A stretch of 50,488 nucleotides of DNA, from positions 1-50,488 of the forward strand of contig JAJDFZ010000009.1 of the NCBI GenBank assembly GCA_030269625.1, given 5' to 3'. Position 1 is the first letter of the stretch; every line of letters begins with the position of its first letter. The DNA is from Oxalobacter sp. OttesenSCG-928-P03 (GTDB lineage Bacteria; Pseudomonadota; Gammaproteobacteria; Burkholderiales; Burkholderiaceae_D). Under the pieces are notes generated by a model. That model saw nothing but the letters and a program-made list of their open reading frames with translations. It was not told where the DNA came from and searched no databases. This document shows, piece by piece, positions 1 through 8,246 of this stretch. The translations under genes were made by a program, and so were the position numbers.

Positions 1-50
1 CCGGCGCTGCCGCCAAACAATCGGAAATACAGGAACAGAAATCAGCATGA
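1..50 (+). CDS. 3' end of an upstream gene, probably plsX (partial)
   Basis: An open frame enters from the left edge and ends with TGA at 48-50, overlapping the fabH start codon by the usual ATGA. The 15 visible codons read as an Ala/Gln/Lys/Glu-rich tail with no diagnostic motif. plsX (acyl-ACP:phosphate acyltransferase) normally lies directly upstream of fabH in Proteobacteria, so the identity rests on position alone. The overlap suggests translational coupling with fabH. Confidence 0.45.
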   Translation, partial: GAAAKQSEIQEQKSA

Positions 51-1033
51 CAGTTTATGCAAAAATAATCGGAACAGGCAGTTATCTGCCTTCCAGACGC
101 GTAACCAATGAAGAGCTTGTTAACATGCTGGCAGCAACCGGTGTGGAAAGTTCTGATGAGTGGATCCGCTCACGCAGTGGCATTGCGGCCCGGCATTTTG
201 CCGATGAAAGCATGCAGTCAAGCGACCTTGGCGCTGAAGCCGCGCGAAATGCGCTGGAAATGGCCGGGGTTGATCCCAATGATATCGAAATGATCATCGT
301 CGCCACCGCTACCCCTGATTTTCTGGGGGGATTTCCCAATACTGCCAGTGTCATACAGGAAAAACTGGGTATTATGAATGGCTGTGCGGCCATGGATGTC
401 CAGGCGGTCTGCAGCGGCTTCGTTTATGCCCTTACCGTTGCAGACAGTTTTATCCGCTCGGGTGTGCACAAGAAAATCCTGGTTATTGGTGCCGAGGTTT
501 ATTCCCGCATCCTGAATTTCAAGGATCGCACCACCTGCGTCCTGTTTGGTGACGGCGCGGGCGCTGTGGTATTGTCGGCTTCCGATGAGCCCGGTATTAC
601 GGGCGCGCGCCTCCACGCGGATGGTACCTATGGCGATATTCTCTGTATTCCCGGCAAGCTGAATCATGGTGCGATTGAGGGACAGGCGTTCCTTTATATG
701 GACGGCACGGCTGTTTACAAACTCGCCGTGACCCTGATGGACCGGGTTGGCATGGAAGTGCTGGAGATGACCGGCACTTCCACTTCGGAAGTAGACTGGC
801 TGATTCCGCATCAGGCCAATATCCGTATTATGCAGAGCTGTGCCAAAAAAATGGGCATTACCTCAGACCATGTTGTTGAAACAGTCGAACAGCATGGCAA
901 TACTTCAGCTGCGTCCATTCCGCTTGCGCTTGATACAGCCGTTCGTGATGGCCGGGTCAAGCCGGGGCAGAATGTACTGATGGTGGCGCTGGGCGGCGGC
1001 TTGACCTGGGGTGCCGTTCTGGCAAGGATGTAG
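47..1033 (+). CDS. fabH: beta-ketoacyl-ACP synthase III (FabH)
   Basis: This enzyme starts type II fatty-acid synthesis in the cytoplasm by condensing acetyl-CoA with malonyl-ACP. The 328-residue product has the normal family length and a complete thiolase-fold catalytic triad: Cys122 (in VQAVCSGF), His255 (in WLIPHQANI) and Asn285 (in [10 protein letters not shown]). The Gly-rich C-terminus ([10 protein letters not shown]) is also typical. The ATG overlaps the stop of the preceding frame by ATGA and fabD follows after 49 bases, which fits an operon. Nothing looks damaged. The main alternative, another KAS III paralogue, is unlikely given the fabD-fabG-acpP-fabF context. Confidence 0.97.
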   Translation: MTVYAKIIGTGSYLPSRRVTNEELVNMLAATGVESSDEWIRSRSGIAARHFADESMQSSDLGAEAARNALEMAGVDPNDIEMIIVATATPDFLGGFPNTASVIQEKLGIMNGCAAMDVQAVCSGFVYALTVADSFIRSGVHKKILVIGAEVYSRILNFKDRTTCVLFGDGAGAVVLSASDEPGITGARLHADGTYGDILCIPGKLNHGAIEGQAFLYMDGTAVYKLAVTLMDRVGMEVLEMTGTSTSEVDWLIPHQANIRIMQSCAKKMGITSDHVVETVEQHGNTSAASIPLALDTAVRDGRVKPGQNVLMVALGGGLTWGAVLARM

Positions 1034-1082
1034 CCCGGTCAGGTTTTCTTTTTATTAACATTACCCGTACAGAATATAAGAC

Positions 1083-2015
1083 ATGCCTAAATTTGCTTTT
1101 GTTTTTCCCGGTCAGGGTTCGCAGGCAGTAGGAATGCTAAACGGCTTTGCCGGCAATCCTGTTGTTACCGAGACACTTGCAGAAGCGTCTGATGCCATTC
1201 AGATGGATATCGGCAAATTGATTGCCGAAGGTCCCAAGGAAGATCTTGATCTCACTACCAATACCCAGCCAGTCATGCTGAGCGCATCTGTCGCGTTTTA
1301 CCGCGCCTGGCTTGCCGCCGGCGGTGCCGAACCGGAAGTGGTGGCGGGTCATAGTCTGGGTGAGTTTTCTGCATTGGTGGCAGCCGGCGTCATTCCGTTT
1401 GCTGATGCGGTCCGGCTGGTGCGTTTTCGTGCACAGGCCATGCAGGAAGCCGTGCCTGTCGGTCAGGGCGGCATGGCAGCTATCCTTGGCTTGTCTGATG
1501 AAGATGTTATTGCTGCCTGTGCTGAAGCGGCACAGGGTGAAGTGGTTGAACCGGCCAATTTCAATGCGCCGGCACAGCTTGTCATTGCCGGACACAAGGG
1601 CGCGCTGGAGCGTGCCTGTGAGGCTGCAAAATCCAAAGGAGCCAAGCGGGCAATCATGCTGCCGGTTTCCGCGCCTTTTCATTCATCACTTCTTTCACCG
1701 GCATCAGAACGCCTGAAGGAATATATGGCCGGCCTGACCTTTTCCGCGCCGAAAATACCGCTGATCAATAACGTGGACGTTGCCATTTTCAACGACCCTG
1801 AAGCCATCAAGGATGCGCTTGTCAGGCAGGTTGCCAATTCTGTTCGCTGGGTGGAAACGATCAGGAAAATGGCGGCCATGGGAATTACCCATATTGTTGA
1901 ATGCGGCCCTGGCCGTGTGCTGGCGGGCCTTTCACGTCGCATAGAGGGTTCGCTGACAGGTGAAGCCATCGTCGATCAGGCCTCGCTGGAAAATGTATTG
2001 GAGATACTGAAATGA
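1083..2015 (+). CDS. fabD: malonyl-CoA:ACP transacylase (FabD)
   Basis: FabD moves malonyl groups from CoA to acyl carrier protein, supplying the extender unit for FabH and FabF. The 310-residue protein has the N-terminal GQGSQ motif (10-14), the nucleophile elbow GHSLGEFSAL with Ser91, and the catalytic His200 in SAPFHSSLL. The length is standard. Its stop TGA overlaps the fabG ATG (ATGA at 2012-2015), so fabD and fabG are probably translationally coupled. It sits in the fab operon between fabH and fabG. Confidence 0.97.
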   Translation: MPKFAFVFPGQGSQAVGMLNGFAGNPVVTETLAEASDAIQMDIGKLIAEGPKEDLDLTTNTQPVMLSASVAFYRAWLAAGGAEPEVVAGHSLGEFSALVAAGVIPFADAVRLVRFRAQAMQEAVPVGQGGMAAILGLSDEDVIAACAEAAQGEVVEPANFNAPAQLVIAGHKGALERACEAAKSKGAKRAIMLPVSAPFHSSLLSPASERLKEYMAGLTFSAPKIPLINNVDVAIFNDPEAIKDALVRQVANSVRWVETIRKMAAMGITHIVECGPGRVLAGLSRRIEGSLTGEAIVDQASLENVLEILK

Positions 2016-2767
2016 CGGCACAAAACCTGCAGGGCAAGGTTGCCCTGGTTACCGGCGCCTCACGCGGCATTGGTCATGCTATTGCGATAGAACTGGCGCG
2101 CCAGGGAGCTACTGTTATCGGCACAGCCACATCAGAGTCCGGGGCGGCGGTTATTACCGGCGCTTTAAACCAGATTCGTCCGGATGCCGGAAAAGGGGTT
2201 GTCCTGGATGTCAGTGATGCCGAGCGTTGCCTGGCAGTCGTGGAAGATATCCAGAAAGAGTATGCGGCGATTCATATTCTGGTCAATAATGCCGGAATTA
2301 CGCAGGATAACCTGGCTATGCGCATGAAAGACGAGGAATGGGATCATGTCATCGAAGTCAACCTGAATGCGGTTGCTCGACTGTCCCGGGCTGTAATGCG
2401 CGGCATGATGAAACAGCGGGATGGCCGGATCATCAATATTTCTTCTGTCGTGGGATCTATGGGCAATGCCGGCCAGATGAATTACGCGGCATCCAAGGCT
2501 GCGGTGGAAGGCATGAGCCGGGCGCTGGCGCGTGAATTGGGCAACCGCAACATTACCGTCAACTGTGTTGCTCCCGGATTCATTGATACCGATATGACCA
2601 AATTGCTGACAGAGGAACAGGCAAGCGGCCTGCTTCGTCAGGTTCCGCTGGGGCGTTTTGGCACACCGGAAGATATTGCAGTTGCCACGGCCTTTCTGGC
2701 GTCACCTCAGGCATCTTACATTACAGGCACGGTATTGCATGTAAATGGCGGTATGTTTATGAATTGA
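2012..2767 (+). CDS. fabG: 3-oxoacyl-ACP reductase (FabG)
   Basis: FabG carries out the NADPH-dependent reduction of 3-oxoacyl-ACP in the elongation cycle. It is a classical short-chain dehydrogenase of 251 residues: cofactor loop TGASRGIG (14-21), NNAG (92-95), and catalytic Ser145, Tyr158 and Lys162 (YAASK). The C-terminus ends with the usual TGTVLHVNGGM. The start overlaps the fabD stop by ATGA. A 150-base AT-rich gap follows before acpP, which seems to hold a separate promoter. Confidence 0.97.
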   Translation: MTAQNLQGKVALVTGASRGIGHAIAIELARQGATVIGTATSESGAAVITGALNQIRPDAGKGVVLDVSDAERCLAVVEDIQKEYAAIHILVNNAGITQDNLAMRMKDEEWDHVIEVNLNAVARLSRAVMRGMMKQRDGRIINISSVVGSMGNAGQMNYAASKAAVEGMSRALARELGNRNITVNCVAPGFIDTDMTKLLTEEQASGLLRQVPLGRFGTPEDIAVATAFLASPQASYITGTVLHVNGGMFMN

Positions 2768-2841
2768 TCGTCAAAGATGTGATTTTTTAAGCGGTTTTTT
2801 TACTATAATTAGCTTTCGACTTTAGAAACAAAAAACCAAAA

Positions 2842-2872
2842 GTGAAATTTTTAAGCGCAAATCTGCTAAAAT
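2842..2872 (+). promoter_or_regulatory. candidate acpP promoter with extended -10
   Basis: In the AT-rich gap between fabG and acpP there is an extended -10 (TGC then TAAAAT, 2864-2872), 45 bases before the acpP ATG. A weak -35 (GTGAAA, 2842-2847) lies 19 bases upstream. A second -10-like TATAAT at 2804-2809 has no good -35. An extra promoter would fit the much higher demand for ACP than for the fab enzymes. This is pattern reading only. Confidence 0.4.
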
Positions 2873-2917
2873 GCGCGCATTTTTCTTTACCAATAATTTT
2901 ATAACTGGAGCCAACAA

Positions 2918-3157
2918 ATGTCCGATATCGAACAACGTGTGAAAAAGATTGTCGCCGAGCAACTGGGTGTTGCTGAAGACGAAATCAAGCTGGAATCATC
3001 TTTTGTAGATGATCTTGGTGCCGATTCACTCGATACAGTTGAGCTTGTAATGGCCCTCGAGGATGAGTTTGAAATCGAAATCCCTGATGAGCAAGCTGAA
3101 AAGATCACAACGGTGAAGCAAGCCGTCGACTATGCTACAGCCAATATGCAGTCATAA
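2918..3157 (+). CDS. acpP: acyl carrier protein (AcpP)
   Basis: AcpP is the small acidic carrier that holds growing acyl chains on a phosphopantetheine arm. The 79-residue protein has the canonical GADSLDT motif with Ser37 as the attachment site, a strongly acidic composition and the usual four-helix length. A GGAG ribosome-binding site precedes the ATG. It lies between fabG and fabF as in most Proteobacteria. Confidence 0.98.
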   Translation: MSDIEQRVKKIVAEQLGVAEDEIKLESSFVDDLGADSLDTVELVMALEDEFEIEIPDEQAEKITTVKQAVDYATANMQS

Positions 3158-3172
3158 TTCCAGACACAATTC

Positions 3173-3178
3173 AAGGAG
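3173..3178 (+). promoter_or_regulatory. ribosome-binding site supporting the TTG start of fabF
   Basis: AAGGAG sits six bases before TTG at 3185-3187. No in-frame ATG lies near the expected FabF N-terminus, and the protein read from this TTG begins as FabF proteins do (RRVVITGLG). The site therefore decides in favour of a TTG start. Confidence 0.7.
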
Positions 3179-3184
3179 AACAGT

Positions 3185-4432
3185 TTGAGCCGTACACGAC
3201 AACGCCGGGTCGTTATTACCGGCCTGGGATGTATTTCGCCCGTAGGAAATAACGTTGCCGATATGTGGAGTGCGGTAACAGCTGGAAAATCCGGCATTGC
3301 ACCGATTACCCGGTTTGATGCATCTGCTTTCAGCACGCATTTTGCCGGCGAAGTGAAAAATTTCCAGCTGGAAGATTATGTTCCCGCCAAAGAAGCGCGC
3401 CATATGGATACTTTTATTCACTATGGCATGGCAGCCGGTATTCAGGCCATTGAAGACAGTGGCCTGACGGTGACGGAGGAAAATGCCAACCGTATAGGCG
3501 TCAATATCGGTTCAGGCATTGGCGGGCTTCCCATGATTGAGCATACTCATGCAGAGTTGACCAATCGTGGTCCCCGCAGGGTCAGCCCGTTCTTTGTCCC
3601 CGCGTCCATTATCAACATGATTTCAGGTTTTCTTTCCATCCGTTATGGGATGAAAGGCCCGAATCTGTCGATCGTGACGGCCTGTTCAACAGGGCTGCAC
3701 TGTATAGGGCTTGCCGGAAGAATCATCGCATACGGTGATGCGGATGTCATGATTGCCGGTGGTGCCGAGTCAACCATTTCGCCTTTGGGCCTGGGAGGCT
3801 TTGCCTCTGCGCGTGCACTTTCTACCCGCAATGATGATCCGGCTACGGCCTCTCGTCCGTGGGATAAGGATCGCGATGGATTTGTTCTCGGTGAAGGTGG
3901 TGGCGTGATGGTGCTTGAAGAATATGAGCACGCCAAGGCGCGTGGTGCGAAGATTTATGCCGAACTCGTCGGTTTTGGCATGAGTGCGGACGCCAATCAT
4001 ATGACGGCGCCCCTGGAAGATGGCAGTGGCGCGAGCAGTTGTATGCTGAATGCCCTGAATGATGGCGGTATCAATCCGGATCAGGTTGATTATGTCAATG
4101 CGCATGGTACATCGACCCCGCTGGGTGATATTGCCGAAACCGTTGCGGTCAAGCGCACGCTGGGGGATCATGCAAGGAAAGTGGTGGTCAGTTCGTCCAA
4201 ATCGATGTTTGGCCACCTGCTTGGCGGTGCCGGCGGACTGGAAGCGGTTATTACCGTACTGGCTATCCATAACCAGGTTATTCCGCCAACCATCAACATT
4301 TTCAATCAGGATCCCGAATGTGATCTGGATTATTGCGCCAATACGGCCAGAGACAGCAAAATCAATTATGCACTGAAGAATTCGTTCGGCTTTGGTGGCA
4401 CAAATGGTTCGCTGCTGTTTGGCAAGATCTGA
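3185..4432 (+). CDS. fabF: beta-ketoacyl-ACP synthase II (FabF)
   Basis: FabF elongates acyl-ACP with malonyl-ACP and handles the palmitoleate-to-vaccenate step that sets membrane fluidity. The 415-residue protein starts at TTG behind a good AAGGAG site. The catalytic set is complete: Cys167 ([10 protein letters not shown]), His307 ([12 protein letters not shown]), Lys339 and His344 ([14 protein letters not shown]). The C-terminal [11 protein letters not shown] loop is present. Length and order place it as the last gene of the fab operon, followed by a strong hairpin terminator. FabB is an alternative, but linkage to acpP favours FabF. Confidence 0.96.
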   Translation: MSRTRQRRVVITGLGCISPVGNNVADMWSAVTAGKSGIAPITRFDASAFSTHFAGEVKNFQLEDYVPAKEARHMDTFIHYGMAAGIQAIEDSGLTVTEENANRIGVNIGSGIGGLPMIEHTHAELTNRGPRRVSPFFVPASIINMISGFLSIRYGMKGPNLSIVTACSTGLHCIGLAGRIIAYGDADVMIAGGAESTISPLGLGGFASARALSTRNDDPATASRPWDKDRDGFVLGEGGGVMVLEEYEHAKARGAKIYAELVGFGMSADANHMTAPLEDGSGASSCMLNALNDGGINPDQVDYVNAHGTSTPLGDIAETVAVKRTLGDHARKVVVSSSKSMFGHLLGGAGGLEAVITVLAIHNQVIPPTINIFNQDPECDLDYCANTARDSKINYALKNSFGFGGTNGSLLFGKI

Positions 4433-4449
4433 TTACAGAATCAGCTATG

Positions 4450-4487
4450 AAAAACCCCCGTTCACTTTCCGGTGAACGGGGGTTTTT
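4450..4487 (+). terminator. rho-independent terminator after fabF
   Basis: An 11-bp perfect stem (CCCCCGTTCAC / GTGAACGGGGG) with a six-base loop is flanked by A5 on the left and T5 on the right. It begins 17 bases after the fabF stop. The A tract means it could also work on the other strand. It separates the fab operon from the rpoE block. Confidence 0.93.
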
Positions 4488-4517
4488 CATACGTTTTTTG
4501 TTTTGACGGGCTCAGTG

Positions 4518-5003
4518 ATGTCAATCGCTTTTTCTGCACATATCAGACCATCCCGCTTCTTTTCCTTTTGTGTTTTCGGGATGGCCGCCCTGATGGCCCT
4601 GACTTTTCTTCTGGTTGTCTCAGGGCAGGCCGGGGCATTCAGTTTATCTTGCAGGATGATCGTTGCGGCCGTCAGCCTGATTTCGGTTTTTTTATTCGTT
4701 TTTTTACATTTTCGTTCAAAAAAATCCTTTTGGATTGATATTTCCGGAAGCGGGGAAATACGGTTGCGCGAAGATAGCCGTAATGTGTCCACGCCGGTTT
4801 TCCCGGAAAAGCAGACTTTGCCGGATACAGATGAGTATTACATGGTAAATGGTTCAACCGTTTGGCCGTCCTTGCTTTTTCTGCGTCTGGAGTCAGCATC
4901 AAAACAGAAAAGATATTTCCCGGTTTTTTCTGATTCGCTTAAAGAAGAAGAGTTCAAGGCGCTTTATATTGCGTGCCAGTGGCTGACCGTTCATCAAAAA
5001 TGA
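4518..5003 (+). CDS. small inner-membrane protein, YgfX-like
   Basis: The 161-residue protein has two hydrophobic segments near the N-terminus (about 14-34 and 47-65), then a soluble domain with a conserved-looking WPSLLFLRLES stretch and a C-terminal KALYIACQWL. This layout resembles the YgfX/CptA family found next to rpoE in betaproteobacteria, but the match is by layout rather than a diagnostic motif. The start is uncertain: in-frame TTG at 4503, GTG at 4515 and ATG at 4518 are all possible, and none has a strong ribosome-binding site. I chose the ATG. It lies between the fabF terminator and rpoE. Confidence 0.65.
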   Translation: MSIAFSAHIRPSRFFSFCVFGMAALMALTFLLVVSGQAGAFSLSCRMIVAAVSLISVFLFVFLHFRSKKSFWIDISGSGEIRLREDSRNVSTPVFPEKQTLPDTDEYYMVNGSTVWPSLLFLRLESASKQKRYFPVFSDSLKEEEFKALYIACQWLTVHQK

Positions 5004-5094
5004 AATGCGGTAAACATTTTTTATTGAACTTATTGCAAGCCGGAAACTCTAATTATTCGTTTCCGGTCATTGCCCGGATACGGGATTCTTCATT

Positions 5095-5697
5095 TTGGCA
5101 ACTGAGCGAGAAATTGACAGAGTGCTGGTCGAACGCGTGCAGCAGGGTGACAAGGCGAGTTTCGACATACTCGTATCGAAATACCAGCGAAAACTGTTCA
5201 GGCTGGTTTTGCGCTTTGTTCATAATCAGACGGAAGCGGAAGATGTGGTGCAGGAAACCTTTATAAAGGCTTACCGGGCGCTTCATCAGTTTCGGGGTGA
5301 TGCGGCGTTTTACACATGGCTTTACCGTATTGCCATCAATACGGCCAGGAATTTTCTGGAAAATCGTGGAAGAAGGGTTCCGGCCTCCACAGATATGACG
5401 CCTGAGCAGGTGGAGTCTTTCAGCGAGGGAGAAAATCTTCGTGATATCAGCACACCGGAATCTCTTCTGGCATCAAAACAGATCGCTGAAACGGTTAATC
5501 TCGCGATCAATGAGCTGCAGGATGATCTGAAAGCAGCGCTGATGTTGCGGGAAATGGAAGGCTTGAGTTATGAAGAAATTGCCGCAGCAATGGATTGTCC
5601 GATAGGGACAGTCAGAAGCCGTATATTCAGGGCCAGAGAAGCGGTCGCTGTCAAATTGCGCCCTTTGCTGGGAACGGATGTGGACAGGCGATGGTAA
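5095..5697 (+). CDS. rpoE: ECF sigma factor RpoE (sigma-E/AlgU type)
   Basis: This sigma factor directs RNA polymerase to envelope-stress promoters. The 200-residue protein has sigma region 2 at about 25-92 (AEDVVQETFIKAY; AFYTWLYRIAINTARNFL) and region 4 at about 135-187, with the helix-turn-helix GLSYEEIAAAMDCPIGTVRS. The start is TTG at 5095: no ATG is available near the expected N-terminus, and MATEREIDRVLVERV matches how this family begins. A short anti-sigma gene follows, then mucD, as expected for rpoE rather than another ECF factor. Confidence 0.93.
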   Translation: MATEREIDRVLVERVQQGDKASFDILVSKYQRKLFRLVLRFVHNQTEAEDVVQETFIKAYRALHQFRGDAAFYTWLYRIAINTARNFLENRGRRVPASTDMTPEQVESFSEGENLRDISTPESLLASKQIAETVNLAINELQDDLKAALMLREMEGLSYEEIAAAMDCPIGTVRSRIFRAREAVAVKLRPLLGTDVDRRW

Positions 5698-5716
5698 GTG
5701 CGGGAGTGTAGTGCAG

Positions 5717-6007
5717 ATGGAAAAAGAAATGATGAAGGAGCAGTTGTCTGCCATGCTGGATGGAGAGCTTGATGCTGCAGGCGTGGCACATGTTTTTAAT
5801 GCGTTTGGGTGCCCGGGCCTGCAAGATGAAGCTGAGATCTACTTTCTGGTTGGGGATGTCCTGCGCAAAGGAGAGCGCTTTCAGATTTTCTCCCGTAACC
5901 TGACTGACGTGGTAAGAAAGCGTCTTCAGTCAGAAACCTATCTTTCTGTTGAACTGGGGGAGCCATGTGCCGTCAACGAGTCTGGGCAAATGGCGATTGA
6001 TATCTGA
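5717..6007 (+). CDS. rseA: RseA-like anti-sigma factor, N-terminal domain only
   Basis: The 96-residue protein opens with KEQLSAMLDGELD, the hallmark of the cytoplasmic sigma-E-binding domain of RseA/MucA. It continues with a short helix-rich segment (EAEIYFLVGDVLRKGE) and stops. Family members are usually about 200 residues, with a membrane helix and a periplasmic domain cut by DegS and RseP. No hydrophobic segment is seen here, and none in the 190 bases after the stop. An upstream ATG at 5678 overlapping rpoE is possible, but GGGAG before 5717 favours this start. No rseB follows. It probably still binds RpoE; release must work differently. Confidence 0.82.
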   Translation: MEKEMMKEQLSAMLDGELDAAGVAHVFNAFGCPGLQDEAEIYFLVGDVLRKGERFQIFSRNLTDVVRKRLQSETYLSVELGEPCAVNESGQMAIDI

Positions 6008-6085
6008 CTGAAGTATGCCGTGCAAAATCGGCCAGTCATCAGAAGTCTGCCGTAACATCCTGTAACAAAGGCTTTTTCAGATGGC

Positions 6086-6115
6086 TTGTCACGTACCTGA
6101 TCTTTGATTTATAAA
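6086..6115 (+). promoter_or_regulatory. candidate promoter for mucD
   Basis: TTGTCA (6086-6091) and TATAAA (6110-6115) are 18 bases apart in the gap between rseA and mucD, each one base off the sigma-70 consensus. No clear sigma-E (GGAACTT / TCTGA) element is seen here. If real, mucD has its own housekeeping promoter besides read-through from rpoE. Confidence 0.5.
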
Positions 6116-6200
6116 TAAATCCTTGAAATATCTTCACTCCTCCCTATCTGTTTGGAGAACAGGGTTATGTCATGGTTTATTTGAAATGATTGATTACGGT

Positions 6201-7661
6201 ATGAAAAAAAAATTCCTGCTCAGTTCCCGTTTTTCAGCTCTTTTTTCTGTTTTTCTGTTCAGCCTGTCTTTCTTCAGTTTCACACAGGCTCGGGCCGCGC
6301 CTGCTTCTGACATTGCCGGTTTGCCGGATCTGGCGACGCTCGTGGAAAAAACAGGGCCGGCCGTTGTCAATATCCGCACCATAGAAAAGCGGCAGAATCG
6401 GGCATCTCAGGCCAGTGAGGCAGAGCGCCAGCTACAGGATTATCTGTTTCGTTTTTTCGGTGTGCCGCAGCCCGGCAGTCCCGGAGGGCGTCCGCAGCCT
6501 GCGCCGGAAGTCCGTCGTGGCATGGGGTCGGGGTTTCTGACATCATCAGACGGGTATATCCTGACCAATTCCCACGTTGTTGAAAATGCAGATGAAGTCT
6601 ATGTCAGGCTGACAGACAACCGGGAATTTACCGCGCGACTTATTGGTTCTGATGCGCGAACCGATGTTGCGCTTTTGAAAATTGATGGAAAGAACCTGCC
6701 GTACCTGAAGCTGGGCAAGTCAGCCAATATTCGGGCAGGAGAGTGGGTAGTGGCGATCGGTTCGCCATTTGCACTGGATAATACCGTGACAGCCGGGATT
6801 ATCTCGGCAAAGGCGCGTGAGACCGGGGATTACCTGCCGCTTATACAGACGGATGTTGCCGTCAACCCGGGAAATTCCGGCGGCCCGCTGATCAATATGC
6901 AGGGCGAAGTCATTGGTATCAATTCACAGATATACAGTCGCTCTGGCGGGTACATGGGTATTTCGTTTGCGATTCCCATTGATGAAGCCATCCGTGTTTC
7001 AGAGCAGCTGAAAACATCGGGACGGGTAACACGTGGCCGGATTGGTGTGCAGATTGGTGAAATTCCGGCAGAAGTGGCGAAGGCATTGAATTTGCCTGAA
7101 AAACAGGGGGTGCAGGTCAGCAGAGTGGATAGCGGCAGTGCTGCTGAAAAAGGCGGTCTTTTGGCTGGCGATATCATTCTGGCATTTAACGGAAAGGCGA
7201 TCAAAAAGATCGGAGAACTGCCTCGTCTGATTGGAGAAAGCCAGCCAAGAACGCAGATCCGCCTGACAGTCTGGCGCAAAGGGACAACACATCAGCTCAA
7301 TGTGACGGTAGAGGCCGTAGACGAGGTGGCGTCAGCCAGAAAATCCGAACAGGTTCTGCCGGATAAAAAGCAGGCAGGATCATCTGAAAACATACTGGGC
7401 ATGGCCGTGGCGGATTTGCCGGAAAGACAGAAAAGCCAGCTTCAGATCAAGGGCGGGGTTTATGTTGCCGCTTTAAACCAGTTTGCTGCGGCATCCGGCC
7501 TGAGAAGGGGAGATGTTATCGTGCGCGTAAATGATACGGATATCAAAAATGCTTCCCAGTTCCAGGCAGTGGTTGCTGCTCTGGACAGAAAAAAAACGGT
7601 TGTCCTGCTTGTGCAGCGTAATGATCTGATTTTCTTTGTGCCATTGAAGCCGCTTTCATAA
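6201..7661 (+). CDS. mucD: periplasmic serine protease DegP/HtrA family (MucD)
   Basis: MucD degrades or refolds damaged envelope proteins in the periplasm. From ATG 6201 the product is 486 residues. It has a signal peptide (MKKK, hydrophobic core, cleavage after ARA near 32), a trypsin-like domain with His125 (NSHVV), Asp155 (DVALLKI) and Ser226 (GNSGGPL), then two PDZ domains (about 280-365 and 400-480). The frame stays open upstream to TTG 6123, but that would place 26 extra residues before an obvious signal peptide. Position after rpoE-rseA is the usual mucD location. It is likely under envelope-stress control, though no sigma-E box was found. Confidence 0.93.
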   Translation: MKKKFLLSSRFSALFSVFLFSLSFFSFTQARAAPASDIAGLPDLATLVEKTGPAVVNIRTIEKRQNRASQASEAERQLQDYLFRFFGVPQPGSPGGRPQPAPEVRRGMGSGFLTSSDGYILTNSHVVENADEVYVRLTDNREFTARLIGSDARTDVALLKIDGKNLPYLKLGKSANIRAGEWVVAIGSPFALDNTVTAGIISAKARETGDYLPLIQTDVAVNPGNSGGPLINMQGEVIGINSQIYSRSGGYMGISFAIPIDEAIRVSEQLKTSGRVTRGRIGVQIGEIPAEVAKALNLPEKQGVQVSRVDSGSAAEKGGLLAGDIILAFNGKAIKKIGELPRLIGESQPRTQIRLTVWRKGTTHQLNVTVEAVDEVASARKSEQVLPDKKQAGSSENILGMAVADLPERQKSQLQIKGGVYVAALNQFAAASGLRRGDVIVRVNDTDIKNASQFQAVVAALDRKKTVVLLVQRNDLIFFVPLKPLS

Positions 7662-7710
7662 AAAGATCGGATTATGCGGGAAAAACAGTCCCGGCTTCCA
7701 CAATTTTCCG

Positions 7711-7719
7711 TGATAAAAT
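7711..7719 (+). promoter_or_regulatory. candidate extended -10 upstream of ndk
   Basis: TGA followed by TAAAAT lies 53 bases before the ndk ATG, in a 111-base gap after mucD. No convincing -35 is seen at the right distance. The same TGnTAAAAT form occurs before acpP and before the repeat-protein gene. Confidence 0.35.
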
Positions 7720-7772
7720 ATAGGGCTATATCAAAAATGACCTGTCTTAATTTTTTCATTGGAGTTGTTTAA

Positions 7773-8198
7773 ATGGCAATCGAACGTACCCTGTCGATTA
7801 TTAAGCCCGATGCTGTGGCAAAGGATGTAATCGGCCAGATTTATACCCGTTTTGAAAATGCGGGCCTCAAAATCATTGCAGCTCGCATGATCAAGCTTTC
7901 ACGCGCTGAAGCGGAAGGCTTTTATGCGGAACATCGCGAGCGTCCTTTTTTCAAGGATCTGGTTGATTTTATGATGTCAGGTCCTGTCATGGTACAGGTT
8001 CTCGAGGGTGAAAACGCGATTGCGAAAAATCGTGAGCTGATGGGAGCGACCAACCCGAAAGAAGCGGCAAAGGGGACTATTCGTGCGGATTTCGCTGAAT
8101 CGATTGATGCCAATGCGGTGCACGGGTCTGACAGCGCGACTGCAGCGGCAAAAGAAATCGCTTTCTTTTTTCCGGAAACCCAGGCTTATTCCCGCTAA
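7773..8198 (+). CDS. ndk: nucleoside diphosphate kinase
   Basis: Ndk balances nucleoside triphosphate pools by moving gamma phosphates through a phosphohistidine. The 141-residue protein has the family opening [12 protein letters not shown], the [15 protein letters not shown] stretch and the active-site His117 in [13 protein letters not shown] site precedes the ATG. It heads the ndk-rlmN-rodZ-ispG-hisS-yfgM-bamB-der series. Confidence 0.98.
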   Translation: MAIERTLSIIKPDAVAKDVIGQIYTRFENAGLKIIAARMIKLSRAEAEGFYAEHRERPFFKDLVDFMMSGPVMVQVLEGENAIAKNRELMGATNPKEAAKGTIRADFAESIDANAVHGSDSATAAAKEIAFFFPETQAYSR

Positions 8199-8246
8199 TC
8201 GCGTGGCCTGTCCGTCATACCGGCAGGCCTTGTTTTGTTTGTACCC

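Noticed and set aside
5042-5070. GGAAACT resembling a sigma-E -35 just upstream of rpoE
   Set aside because: No TCTGA-like -10 at the proper distance, so autoregulation cannot be claimed.
6123-6200. N-terminal extension of mucD from TTG 6123
   Set aside because: It would place 26 residues before an obvious signal peptide; the sequence there also holds the promoter and leader.
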